NCBI GenBank assembly: GCA_002789895.1
Contig: PFUC01000077.1
Coordinates: 1-17,043, forward strand
Reading direction: 5' to 3'
Length of the DNA stretch: 17,043 nucleotides
DNA from: Candidatus Collierbacteria bacterium CG_4_9_14_3_um_filter_43_16
GTDB lineage: Bacteria > Patescibacteriota > Microgenomatia > UBA1400 > MFAQ01
In this document: positions 6,286 to 13,262 of the stretch, piece after piece
Layout of the letters: each line of letters opens with the position of its first letter
Position numbering within the stretch: position 1 is the first letter of the stretch
The notes under the pieces: generated by a model
The model's database searches: none
Told to the model about the DNA's origin: nothing
The model's input: the letters and a program-made list of their open reading frames with translations, nothing else
Program-made: the position numbers and the translations under genes

Positions 6286-6291
6286 ATATTC

Positions 6292-6328
6292 AATGTAAAT
6301 GTGAAATGTACAATGTGCAATGTAAAAT
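6292..6328. promoter_or_regulatory. Divergent comF/smpB promoter made of AATGT repeats
   Basis: Five copies of AATGT start at 6292, 6298, 6305, 6312 and 6319 (spacing 6, 7, 7, 7). The outer units contribute the putative -10 boxes: TACATT on the minus strand (6292-6297) for comF and TAAAAT on the plus strand (6323-6328) for smpB, each 6 nt from its start codon. The array may have grown by slippage or bind a regulator. Confidence 0.45.
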
Positions 6329-6334
6329 AGCCTT

Positions 6335-6775
6335 GTGAACATCCAGAACAAAAAGGCCTACTTTGATTACGAGATTATTGAGTCTTTTGAGGCTGGCCTT
6401 GAGCTGACTGGAGCCGAGGTTAAAAGCATCAGAGGCGGTGGAGCCAACTTCGCCGGAGCTCGGGTTCTTCTTCAAGCAAACGGTGCCTATCTCATTGGTC
6501 TTAATATTCAAAAATATAAGTTTTCCAGTTTACCGGATTATGATCCTGCCCGCACCAGAAAACTTCTCCTCCACAAGACTGAAATCGTGGCTATCCAAAC
6601 AAAAATGAGATCAGCCGGGTTGACTTTGGTGCCTCTGAAGTTGTATAATAAGGGTAGTCTCGTGAAGATAGAAATTGCACTAGTTCGAGGCAAAAAGAAG
6701 TTTGAAAAGCGTGAGTTGATTAAAAAAAGGGTCTCAAACCTGAGCTTAGCGAGACGTTTAAAAACCAATAGATGA
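6335..6775 (+). CDS. smpB: SsrA-binding protein SmpB
   Basis: A 146-aa protein, a normal length for SmpB. It brings tmRNA to stalled ribosomes and mimics part of a tRNA in the decoding centre. The conserved core is clear: NKKAYFDYEIIESFEAGLEL and TGAEVKSIR near the N-terminus, ANFAGARV, and YLIGLNI. The C-terminal tail is basic (KKKFEKRELIKKR), as needed for entry into the empty mRNA channel. Translation starts at GTG 6335-6337, 6 nt after TAAAAT, so the mRNA is probably leaderless. The stop overlaps a possible downstream ATG (ATGA at 6772-6775). Its partner RNA gene ssrA is 354 bp downstream. Confidence 0.96.
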   Translation: MNIQNKKAYFDYEIIESFEAGLELTGAEVKSIRGGGANFAGARVLLQANGAYLIGLNIQKYKFSSLPDYDPARTRKLLLHKTEIVAIQTKMRSAGLTLVPLKLYNKGSLVKIEIALVRGKKKFEKRELIKKRVSNLSLARRLKTNR

Positions 6776-6786
6776 AAGGACAAAAA

Positions 6787-7029
6787 ATGGATCTATTCTG
6801 GACCAAAATTATTCCTGAATGTGTTGCCAAGTATCCTTGGGGAGGTGAATTTACGGCTAAAATGAGCCTAAAAAGGTATCAAGAAGGTATCAAGTCCAAA
6901 ATTAAAGCGATGGATGAAAATGAATTTGACCTATTTCTAGCCGCTGTTGTTATGCAAGCAAGCCGTGATCAAATGATGGGCGTCAATTTAACCGAAAAAG
7001 TCGGTTTTCTCCGAGGTCTTCGCGCCTAA
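6787..7029 (+). CDS. Small hypothetical protein between smpB and ssrA
   Basis: An 80-aa soluble protein with no membrane segment or recognised domain; it reads as mostly helical, with a tryptophan-rich start (DLFWTKIIPE, KYPWGGEF). Two starts are possible: ATG 6772 overlapping the smpB stop (ATGA) and ATG 6787. The second is preferred because AAAGGA (6775-6780) sits 6 nt before it, one of the very few good Shine-Dalgarno sites in this window. It is cotranscribed with smpB by position, so a role linked to ribosome rescue is possible but only inferred. Confidence 0.7.
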   Translation: MDLFWTKIIPECVAKYPWGGEFTAKMSLKRYQEGIKSKIKAMDENEFDLFLAAVVMQASRDQMMGVNLTEKVGFLRGLRA

Positions 7030-7035
7030 CCAACC

Positions 7036-7080
7036 GTCATTGCGAGTTTCGGTACCCCGAACCGTGGCAATCTCACTCCA
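7036..7080. repeat. Palindromic repeat, GTCATTGCGA family, copy 1
   Basis: A 45-bp hairpin: ATTGC (7039-7043) pairs with GCAAT (7067-7071), and inside it TTCGG pairs with CCGAA around loop TACC. It matches 15651-15695 at 40 of 45 positions. It lies between the end of the small gene after smpB and the ssrA promoter and could end the upstream transcript, though no T run follows. Confidence 0.85.
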
Positions 7081-7091
7081 CGCGGTTCAGT

Positions 7092-7120
7092 TTGCATTTT
7101 ACGCTCATTCGTGATATATT
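7092..7120 (+). promoter_or_regulatory. Promoter of ssrA
   Basis: TTGCAT (7092-7097), a 17-nt spacer and TATATT (7115-7120), followed 9 nt later by the mature 5' end of tmRNA at 7130. An alternative -10 is TATTAT at 7117-7122. Confidence 0.5.
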
Positions 7121-7129
7121 ATAGGTATT

Positions 7130-7542
7130 GGGGACGACAGGAATCGATGGGATAGTACGTTTACAGATGCAAGCCTCCTTTGGTAATAGGGGTTAAACAG
7201 ACCAAAATACAACTGTCAATAAAGAAGACAAGTTACTTGGTTTCGTGGCTAGTGGAGTCAAATCCTTGGCTAACGATATCAAATCTTTCGCTCCTGTTTA
7301 CGCTTTTGCCTAAACCGTAGCTTAAAGACGTCTTGAGAGCCGGCGGATCCCGGGCTACTTTTAGGGCGATAAAATACCGGATTGAATGCTTCAAGTTTGA
7401 TTTAGGCTTGAGGACTAACTTATTCTAAATCGACCATAAAGTGTTCTTGTTTGCCTGAAGCTTTATGGAAAATCGGCAATCTAAGCTTGTAGACTCTGTA
7501 CTCAGATTACTCCAGACGAGGGTTCGACTCCCTCCGTCTCCA
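7130..7542 (+). ncRNA. ssrA: tmRNA (transfer-messenger RNA)
   Basis: A one-piece tmRNA of 413 nt. The 5' end GGGGACG pairs with CGTCTCC at 7535-7541, with discriminator A at 7542; the T arm is GAGGG-TTCGACT-CCCTC just upstream. The mRNA-like part resumes at GCT (7269) and ends at TAA (7311-7313). No CCA is encoded. It rescues ribosomes stalled on broken mRNAs together with SmpB, encoded just upstream. Pseudoknots are expected between about 7310 and 7500, but I did not fold them. Confidence 0.96.
7269..7313 (+). other. tmRNA tag reading frame
   Basis: Fourteen codons and a stop encode ANDIKSFAPVYAFA. The AND opening matches the resume site of many bacterial tags, and the hydrophobic YAFA end is a typical ClpXP-type degron, close to the usual YALAA. 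The exact resume codon is inferred from the GCT-AAC-GAT similarity. Confidence 0.85.
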
Positions 7543-7556
7543 CATAAAACAAATGT

Positions 7557-7578
7557 CCCCCCTCGCGGTGGATTTTTT
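7557..7578 (+). terminator. Possible terminator after ssrA
   Basis: A C-rich arm (7557-7562), loop TCGC, arm GGTGG (7567-7571, one mismatch), then ATTTTTT (7572-7578). The stem is short but the T run is right for an intrinsic terminator 15 nt after tmRNA. Confidence 0.4.
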
Positions 7579-7594
7579 GGTTGTACATACCCTC

Positions 7595-7672
7595 GTCATT
7601 GCGAATCTTGTATTCAAGCTGAAGCAATCCCCGACTCGGAGATTGCCACGTCGCTTTGCTCCTCGCAATGAC
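7595..7672. repeat. Palindromic repeat, GTCATTGCGA family, long copy
   Basis: GTCATTGCGA (7595-7604) faces TCGCAATGAC (7663-7672), a perfect 10-bp inverted repeat at the ends of a 78-bp element with internal AGCAATC and GATTGCC strings. It occupies most of the gap between tmRNA and the 7698-9572 gene. Confidence 0.8.
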
Positions 7673-7697
7673 AAATATCGACCGAAGACTTCAATTC

Positions 7698-9572
7698 CTA
7701 TTTCATCACTCCTACAGTCCCTCCTACCAACACCATCAGATTCCCTTGTCCGTCAAATTCAACATCTGTCGCCTCGGTTAATCGATCTGACTTCAATACT
7801 TGGCTGCAGATTCCAGTTTCTTTACTGCATATCACCACCCATCCATGACTTGAATCAAGCAATGCCAATCTTTTTCCGTCTGTTTCTACCGCCGCTCGTT
7901 TTACTTGTATATCAGCCGGAAGACCACTCAAAGAAAATTGTTCTCTATATCCTCTTCTAAATTTTTCAACTTCTCCTTTCCTATATGCTATCCAAACATC
8001 ACTATCTATCGCCATATCTACCGGCTCGTAACTCATCGATTGATCTTGTTTAAGCCATCTAGTCCTGTTACCAAAGCTCTCCCCAACCGCCACATACTTG
8101 TATATTTCTTTATTTCCCTGATCAAGTACATACAAGTTACCTCCAAAACTGCCCAACGCCACTGGTTTGGCCACTGCTGAGTCAAATTTGGTCAGATCGA
8201 CACCGGACACCGCATTTCTAATTCCATCATTGCTTAGTACCATCACTTTATTTCCATCTCCGACTGCGTCCAGCCAACCCAAACCCTCCCCTTTACCGGC
8301 CACTACTTTTATATCCTTTGTCTTTACTTCCGCCGTAGCCACTACTCCCATGGTTGTATCAAGTATTAACAATTGATTATTGTTCTGCAAACCAAGACGA
8401 TTACCTTTAAATCCCTGTCTAACCAAATCAATATTTAAGATTTCTTCAATTTGGCTTTCTTTCTCACCCGAGGCTTCCGCCCATCCATCATTGATCATTT
8501 TTTCCAAATTCAAGACTTCCTTGCTATATTTACCAAAAACAAATTGATCCTTACCTTCGTCAAAAGCTGACCTGGCATCTTCAATTAACTTCTTCGCCCC
8601 TGAGGAATTAATCGCAACTAAACCATTTGCCTCTAACACATTCTTTTCTATCGGTTCGGAAAAACCCTGCCATTTTTTTTGCTCGGCAGTAGCTTTCATT
8701 TTTATCGAACCCGTAATGATACTTACCAAAAGAAAGAGTAAAAATAATACCCCCAAAAACATCGACCATCTTTTTCTTTTGGGTAGCATTCCTCTCTCCG
8801 CCAAACCTTTCTGTTTAACTGGACGGAACTCCAGCCATTTATTTATTAATTTTTCTTTCCAACCAATCGGACCCACCAACTTGTCTTCCGCCAAATCTAA
8901 AACCGGTTTTTTATCATTCACTTCGGTAACTTTGTTATTTTGTTCCGTATATTCATCAATCTCAACATTTTTGATTTCGTGCTCCAGTAATTCATTAAAA
9001 TTTAATACCAGTCCAGCAGCCGCGACATTTTCTTCAACCAGTTCGCGATTCCATCGTCGGACATCTTCTTCTATCGCCGCTGACGATCTTCCGAAAATCT
9101 CTTCTTTAACCTTTCCGGCTAAAATCACCATCTTATCTCCACTCAAAACGATCCCTTTCACCACCTTACCTGGAAACAGTCTTTCGGTAAAATTATATTC
9201 TTGCTGATTACGTGTTAGTACCACCTTAACTATCCCCCATCCTGCGATTCTCATTTCCCGCCTTCCTTCTGTATAACTAATCCAAACCCAAACCCCATTT
9301 AAATTAGGAAATTTTTCCTCCCATCTTTTCCCAAAATCTCCCAGATCTCCTGCAAATTCTAATTTGTTAAAATATTCTTCGACCCAAGCCATCTGCTCAG
9401 CGTCTCTTTCTGCCCAATTATCTGTATTTTCGTCGAATATGACGCCGAAAAGCGCCCCTTTATTCATCAGCTCTTTATCATCAAAAGGAATCCGTGCATA
9501 GATCTGTGCCCAGCCATTAGAACCTTCCTCGTTTACAACTCTCCAAAAAGATAATCCTAAGCCAGTATTCAT
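7698..9572 (-). CDS. Large single-pass membrane protein with exterior propeller-like domain (hypothetical)
   Basis: A 624-aa protein in three parts. Residues 1-265 are soluble and probably cytoplasmic; GIVLSGDKMVILAGKVKEEI recalls a degenerate PP2C-type phosphatase strand, but the metal-binding aspartates are not evident. Residues 271-290 form one transmembrane helix after a basic stop-transfer stretch (KRKR). Residues 291-624 contain a helical linker and then repeats of the type LLILDT, LYVLDQGNKEIYKY, LALLDSS and LMVLVGG, which look like beta-propeller blades. The layout suggests a sensor or a wall/envelope-contact protein; I cannot name it. ATG at 9570-9572 is used; a GGAAGGA lies 14 nt upstream, far for a Shine-Dalgarno. 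It follows two small membrane protein genes and is probably in their operon. Confidence 0.8.
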   Translation of the reverse strand: MNTGLGLSFWRVVNEEGSNGWAQIYARIPFDDKELMNKGALFGVIFDENTDNWAERDAEQMAWVEEYFNKLEFAGDLGDFGKRWEEKFPNLNGVWVWISYTEGRREMRIAGWGIVKVVLTRNQQEYNFTERLFPGKVVKGIVLSGDKMVILAGKVKEEIFGRSSAAIEEDVRRWNRELVEENVAAAGLVLNFNELLEHEIKNVEIDEYTEQNNKVTEVNDKKPVLDLAEDKLVGPIGWKEKLINKWLEFRPVKQKGLAERGMLPKRKRWSMFLGVLFLLFLLVSIITGSIKMKATAEQKKWQGFSEPIEKNVLEANGLVAINSSGAKKLIEDARSAFDEGKDQFVFGKYSKEVLNLEKMINDGWAEASGEKESQIEEILNIDLVRQGFKGNRLGLQNNNQLLILDTTMGVVATAEVKTKDIKVVAGKGEGLGWLDAVGDGNKVMVLSNDGIRNAVSGVDLTKFDSAVAKPVALGSFGGNLYVLDQGNKEIYKYVAVGESFGNRTRWLKQDQSMSYEPVDMAIDSDVWIAYRKGEVEKFRRGYREQFSLSGLPADIQVKRAAVETDGKRLALLDSSHGWVVICSKETGICSQVLKSDRLTEATDVEFDGQGNLMVLVGGTVGVMK

Positions 9573-9593
9573 TGTTGGGCAGGTAATCCTTCC

Positions 9594-9815
9594 TTAAGCT
9601 AATAGTATTATAACTGTCACGAAAAAAGAAAATAAAAAATATCCCCAAGTTAAAATCTTCAAACTTTTCCCAATTGGAAGATTAACCACTTTGTCCATCA
9701 AACTCTCCTGCCTCACCATAATAATAGAAAGAATCAAAAAAAGTATCATTGAGATCTTTACCATAAAACTCACAATCATACTTAGGTTTATCGTCACTCC
9801 TGGTATTATTTCCAT
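9594..9815 (-). CDS. Small two-helix membrane protein (hypothetical)
   Basis: 73 aa with two hydrophobic helices (about 9-33 and 52-72) joined by a basic loop containing VRQESLMDKVVNLP. The VRQ-x-x-LMxK pattern after the first helix is one I associate with short CPR-specific membrane proteins of unknown function; this is tentative. Its ATG overlaps the end of the PH-domain gene by 10 nt (ATGGAAATAA), so translation is probably coupled. It lies 21 bp before the 624-aa gene. Confidence 0.7.
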   Translation of the reverse strand: MEIIPGVTINLSMIVSFMVKISMILFLILSIIMVRQESLMDKVVNLPIGKSLKILTWGYFLFSFFVTVIILLA

Positions 9816-10453
9816 GGTTTTTCCGCTTCCTCTGTTAATTGAGAAATTACTCCGGCCACCTTGTCTGGAAAGGCTACCGATTCAAAGGTAAACGCCGACA
9901 TCTCACCCACTGTGTCTGGAGTTCTTTGCTCTGATGCAGTTTGCATTATCACATCCCCATAATTAAAAAAACTTGCGAGTATCCCCTTCTGGGTATAATT
10001 GACATCTTCGACCCTAGAAATCTGAGCTACATTGACCGTTTTACTCAACAAACCTACAAAGTCTACATCCACCAATCTCTCATTCGTAATTATATAAACA
10101 TTGTAAAACCACATAAGAAAACTTTGCATCCCATAGAATATCAGTCCCATATACCAAAGCATAGTGACACTCACGAGTGTATTGCCATCTAGCGCTTTCA
10201 AAAAGGGGAACTCTCCCCAAACAAACGGAATTACAAAAGCAAAACACAACATAGTTATCCATCTCAAATTGGTTACGAGATGTCTTCTTCCCAATAGCAA
10301 AACTGTTTCATCATCCTGCTGGGCTTCAAACCTAAATTTGTGAGGGCGAGGAACGCAAGAACCAAAAGACCTACCGGAAAAACCTCCGCTTAACAACTTT
10401 TTTATCTCCTCAGACTCCGCTTTTACGTTTTCTGCTTTAAAAACTTCCGGCAT
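9806..10453 (-). CDS. PH domain-containing membrane protein (bPH2/YdbS-like)
   Basis: About 215 aa. After a cytoplasmic N-terminus containing RPHKFRFEAQQDDETVLLL there are two membrane helices (WITMLCFAFVIPFVWG; VTMLWYMGLIFYGMQSFL). The bacterial PH signature follows: YNVYIITNERLVDVDFVGLL, then VNVAQISRVEDVNY and FNYGDVIMQTASE. These proteins sit in the membrane with the PH domain inside the cell; their role is generally unknown. ATG 10451-10453 is chosen over an upstream TTG at 10511 because it is 5 nt after an extended -10 (TGG TACAAT). It is the first gene of a probable three-gene unit with the 73-aa and 624-aa proteins. Confidence 0.85.
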   Translation of the reverse strand: MPEVFKAENVKAESEEIKKLLSGGFSGRSFGSCVPRPHKFRFEAQQDDETVLLLGRRHLVTNLRWITMLCFAFVIPFVWGEFPFLKALDGNTLVSVTMLWYMGLIFYGMQSFLMWFYNVYIITNERLVDVDFVGLLSKTVNVAQISRVEDVNYTQKGILASFFNYGDVIMQTASEQRTPDTVGEMSAFTFESVAFPDKVAGVISQLTEEAEKPWK

Positions 10454-10458
10454 ATCTA

Positions 10459-10467
10459 ATTGTACCA
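10459..10467 (-). promoter_or_regulatory. Extended -10 for the PH-domain operon
   Basis: Minus-strand TGG-TACAAT, 5 nt before the ATG at 10453. No -35 of note. The gap from the toxin gene (62 bp) contains nothing else obvious. Confidence 0.5.
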
Positions 10468-10514
10468 AATTTACCCACCGGTAGGCGGAAAGAAGCAATC
10501 CATCCCCTCCCAAA

Positions 10515-10775
10515 TCAAAACAAATCCTTCAGCAAACGGTAAATTTCTCTTCTGTGTCCGATTAATACGATAAATACTTCTGTAGATGTCTTCTTATAAA
10601 CTAATCTGTAATCCCCGACCCTCGTCCGAAAAATATCTTTATAACCGCTTAATTTCTTTTCTTGTATCCGCTCACCATTTCCTAAATCACGAATTCGTTT
10701 GGTCGTGATAATTTGCACAGCCTTCCCTAAACTTTTATACTGTCTCTCTGCCTTACTGGACAAAGTGATCTTCAT
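10515..10775 (-). CDS. RelE/ParE-family toxin
   Basis: 86 aa. MKITLSSKAERQYKSL, KKLSGYKDIFRTRVGDYRLVYK and VFIVLIGHRREIYR give the typical RelE fold: an N-terminal helix pair, then a beta-sheet with basic residues. LSGYKDIFRTRVGDYRLVY is the family hallmark. RelE toxins cut mRNA at the ribosomal A site; ParE relatives act on gyrase, and sequence alone does not fully separate them, although the Phd/YefM partner favours the RelE/YoeB type. The start ATG overlaps the antitoxin stop (ATGA), the usual coupled order with the antitoxin first. Confidence 0.92.
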   Translation of the reverse strand: MKITLSSKAERQYKSLGKAVQIITTKRIRDLGNGERIQEKKLSGYKDIFRTRVGDYRLVYKKTSTEVFIVLIGHRREIYRLLKDLF

Positions 10776-11011
10776 AATCCCAATTCTGCGGCTACTTCTT
10801 CAAAATCCCTACCTTTACTAAAATCAGTCTGTCCTATGGCCTCCTTATCAACTTGGTCCTCCAAATGGGTGACCAACTTTTCAAAAATGTCTTTTCCCAC
10901 CAAATATGCTTGGGTTTTGCTTCTTTTTTGAATGGCCACTGGATACTCGACTGATTGGAGAATAATACTGGCGGGGTTGGTTTTTAGATCAGAAATTGAA
11001 ACGTTTATCAT
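10772..11011 (-). CDS. Phd/YefM-family antitoxin
   Basis: 79 aa beginning MINVSISDLKTNPASIILQS, followed by YPVAIQKRSKTQAYLVGKDIFEKL, the Phd/YefM DNA-binding fold, and an acidic C-terminal tail that would wrap the toxin. It neutralises the RelE-like toxin and should repress the operon. Three in-frame ATGs exist (11023, 11017, 11011). The last gives the normal family N-terminus and lies 7 nt after the -10 TATGAT, so the mRNA would be leaderless. The first ATG lies inside the -10 box and can be ruled out if this promoter is used. Confidence 0.9.
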   Translation of the reverse strand: MINVSISDLKTNPASIILQSVEYPVAIQKRSKTQAYLVGKDIFEKLVTHLEDQVDKEAIGQTDFSKGRDFEEVAAELGL

Positions 11012-11018
11012 AGCCATA

Positions 11019-11057
11019 ATCATAACCGCTAAACAGGTCTTTTGTCAAGACCTGTTT
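11019..11057 (-). promoter_or_regulatory. Toxin-antitoxin promoter with palindromic operator over the -35
   Basis: On the minus strand there is a perfect TTGACA (11043-11048), an 18-nt spacer and TATGAT (11019-11024). The -35 sits in the centre of a perfect 11-bp inverted repeat, AAACAGGTCTT (11031-11041) and AAGACCTGTTT (11047-11057). This is a natural operator for the Phd-like antitoxin. One arm overlaps the stop codon of the SpoIID-like gene, so the same palindrome may also end that transcript. Confidence 0.7.
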
Positions 11058-12822
11058 ACTTCTTCTCAATATTGAACAATGGTCCCACAATCTGAATATT
11101 GGCTGGTGCCCTTAAGTTGAAATAGTTGATAAAATCATTGGCCGAAAACGTCTGAGAACCAGCGTCACCTGAAACCATGACATTGGCTGTTTTCCCAATT
11201 CCAAAATCTGCCGACACGCTAACATTTGAAATACTATTAAACGATTTTCCACCCTTGTTCCGCAGTTCAGATTTTACTTTCTCCATATCCCAGGTATCTG
11301 TACCATCAGGATTGGGCTTATCAATTTGAGATAAGTGATTTTGCGTCGAAGAGTCTCTTTGTGCCAACAGAAGCACATTAACAATGTCAGCCACTTCTTC
11401 AGACTTTAGCCATGCTGATTTGTTGTACTGAGTTCTCCAGCCTTGTGCGGCATAAAAACAAGGAGAATCTCTGTCATATGCCTTACTTTGCAAATCTCCC
11501 CACCCACCAACATCACCATGGGTATCACGCAACCTTTTTGTCCAGGATCTTTGCGATCCTCCCCATATATCCGAGTTTGTAAAAGTATAGCCACCAGCAG
11601 TCGAAGCATACCAGGCGGTAATCGCCTTACCATCAACAACCATTACTTTCCCCGTAGTTCTTCCGACCGCACTGTCCCAATCGCCTCCTTTTGGCTCAGC
11701 TTTAAAAACCTGACAATGTTGATTAGCACAAATCGATTGTTCACCATTATTTGTCACTGCCAAAGCATAAGAACGTGCCGCAATTGCTTGAGCCTCCAAG
11801 GCGGCAGAGGGCCAACTACTGGGAATCTCATATATTCGTTTTATATATTCTTCTAAACTTCCGGTCCAAACGATACTACCCTTACCAATCTCATTACTGT
11901 TATTCACCTTTATTGTTCTATTACCTTCATCTCTATAATCATCAAAATTAAAATATGATTTCAGAATTTGATCATATGTTTGCCCTTCCTTTGCTCTTCC
12001 ATAGGCTCCATACTGATCCATACCCACTCTATGGGGAATGCCATAAGTAAAAAAGGCGTATGCATTAGAAAAACCGGGGTCGAGCTTCCGATCGTCCGTA
12101 CAACTTAGCGCTCCACCTCCCAAGCTAGTGGGAAGATTCAAACTACCTAATTTTTCTGCCAAAAGTTGTTGTTGTTTTGAGGAAAGCTGCGCGATCTTTC
12201 CCGACAAATCGCTCTGATAGGCTTTGGCTTTTTTTACCTCAGCCTGAAAAAATAGATTTTGTTTATCCAGTTCCGCCTGCAGTTTACTGAGTTGTTCCTT
12301 TTGTTTCTCCAAAGTTTTTTTATCTTCTTCCAGTTGGCCAATTTCTTGCACCAAACTAACTATTACTTGTTTGTCTTTATCGTTGCTCTCTTGTCTGTAG
12401 GCTAGTTCTCTTCTAGCCTCTCCCATACTGCTACTGGAAAGCAAGCTCACCCATAATGGTTCGGATCGGAGCCTGATATACATCCCCCTTATCTTCACTG
12501 CCAATACCAGGTATTGAGTCGACACCTTTTCACTTCTTTCTTTAATTCCAATTTCGGTGGTTTTTAGTTTAGCCAGAGCTGTATTGATCCCTTTTTGTAG
12601 CGCCGCTATCCTGGCTCCCAGTTTCTTGATTTCCGTTTCCAAAGGCGCTGTTGCCGCCAGGGACATATCCAGTTCTTTTTGCGATTCATTTTTACATATT
12701 TCCAGCTGTTCAATCGCCAAATTGTTGATATTCCCCTCAGAACAATCGATCGCCGCCACCGACCGCATACCGGCACCCAAAGATAGCATTATCACCAACA
12801 ATAAAAAATATCTCCACTTCAT
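11056..12822 (-). CDS. Secreted coiled-coil protein with SpoIID/LytB domain
   Basis: 588 aa. Residues 1-24 are a signal peptide (hydrophobic core FLLLVIMLSLGAG, likely cut near SVAA-ID). Residues about 40-225 are a long coiled coil like those of EnvC/PcsB-type wall-hydrolase regulators. Residues about 250-570 form a SpoIID/LytB domain: RVGMDQYGAYGRA, then LEEYIKRIYEIPSSWPSAALEAQAIAARSYALA, CANQHCQVF and AWYASTAGGYT. SpoIID is a lytic transglycosylase for denuded glycan; the Glu of the EIP motif (E332) is the likely counterpart of the catalytic acid, though this assignment needs an alignment. It probably acts in the wall during growth or around a secretion machine. It is divergent from the first pilin gene with 38 bp between starts. 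Confidence 0.9.
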   Translation of the reverse strand: MKWRYFLLLVIMLSLGAGMRSVAAIDCSEGNINNLAIEQLEICKNESQKELDMSLAATAPLETEIKKLGARIAALQKGINTALAKLKTTEIGIKERSEKVSTQYLVLAVKIRGMYIRLRSEPLWVSLLSSSSMGEARRELAYRQESNDKDKQVIVSLVQEIGQLEEDKKTLEKQKEQLSKLQAELDKQNLFFQAEVKKAKAYQSDLSGKIAQLSSKQQQLLAEKLGSLNLPTSLGGGALSCTDDRKLDPGFSNAYAFFTYGIPHRVGMDQYGAYGRAKEGQTYDQILKSYFNFDDYRDEGNRTIKVNNSNEIGKGSIVWTGSLEEYIKRIYEIPSSWPSAALEAQAIAARSYALAVTNNGEQSICANQHCQVFKAEPKGGDWDSAVGRTTGKVMVVDGKAITAWYASTAGGYTFTNSDIWGGSQRSWTKRLRDTHGDVGGWGDLQSKAYDRDSPCFYAAQGWRTQYNKSAWLKSEEVADIVNVLLLAQRDSSTQNHLSQIDKPNPDGTDTWDMEKVKSELRNKGGKSFNSISNVSVSADFGIGKTANVMVSGDAGSQTFSANDFINYFNLRAPANIQIVGPLFNIEKK

Positions 12823-12846
12823 CTCTCTAATTCTAACCCATCATGA

Positions 12847-12852
12847 TAAAAT
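12847..12852 (+). promoter_or_regulatory. -10 box for the first pilin pair
   Basis: TAAAAT ends 8 nt before the ATG at 12861. It lies 3' of the first in-frame ATG (12843), which argues for the later start. Confidence 0.4.
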
Positions 12853-12860
12853 TACAGTGC

Positions 12861-13259
12861 ATGAAATATCTCTTTCAACTTCTAATCACATCTTTTTTTG
12901 TGTGTTTTCTTATTTTTCCCGCCACCATCAATGCAGACTTTGTAACCCCTCAAGGAACATGTGGCGACAACATGGTGGATACAGCCCTTGGATGTATCTC
13001 AACCTCAGTCGAAACTGGCTCAAACTCATTTTTTACCTCAGTCATCAAAATCGCGGTTGGTTTGGGCGGAGGGCTGGCTCTTATTCTCATGCTTTTTGGA
13101 GTCTTTATCATCACCACCTCGGCCGGTATCCCTGATAAGTTAAAGGAAGGTCAAGAAATTATTACTTCCGCCATTTCCGGATTAATTTTTATTATCCTTT
13201 CCGTCTTTTTATTAAGGCTTATCGGTGTCGACATTCTTGGTCTACCCGGTCTAAAATAA
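12861..13259 (+). CDS. VirB2/TrbC-like pilin subunit 1
   Basis: 132 aa. A signal peptide (MKYLFQLLITSFFVCFLIFP...INA) is followed by a short exterior segment with two cysteines (GTCGDNMVDTALGC) and two long hydrophobic helices joined by a basic turn, TSAGIPDKLKEGQEIITSAISG. The helix-turn-helix layout and the turn motif match the other four pilin-like genes here (SGGDKGKIAEAQ type). VirB2/TrbC proteins form the pilus of type IV secretion and conjugation systems. An ATG at 12843 would add six residues but overlaps the -10. The next gene begins 3 nt after the stop. Confidence 0.8.
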   Translation: MKYLFQLLITSFFVCFLIFPATINADFVTPQGTCGDNMVDTALGCISTSVETGSNSFFTSVIKIAVGLGGGLALILMLFGVFIITTSAGIPDKLKEGQEIITSAISGLIFIILSVFLLRLIGVDILGLPGLK

Positions 13260-13262
13260 ACC

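Noticed and set aside
6286..6351. Longer N-terminus of ComF
   Set aside because: It would be encoded by the AATGT promoter repeats and the smpB start.
7465..7671. Plus-strand frames across the tmRNA end and the repeat
   Set aside because: The DNA is explained by ssrA and the palindromic repeat; the peptides come from non-coding sequence.
8716..9207. 163-codon plus-strand frame
   Set aside because: Antisense to the 624-aa gene; serine/threonine-rich shadow with no family features.
12557..13135. 192-codon plus-strand frame
   Set aside because: It crosses the divergent promoter and is antisense to the signal peptide of the SpoIID gene; the pilin frame explains the right part.
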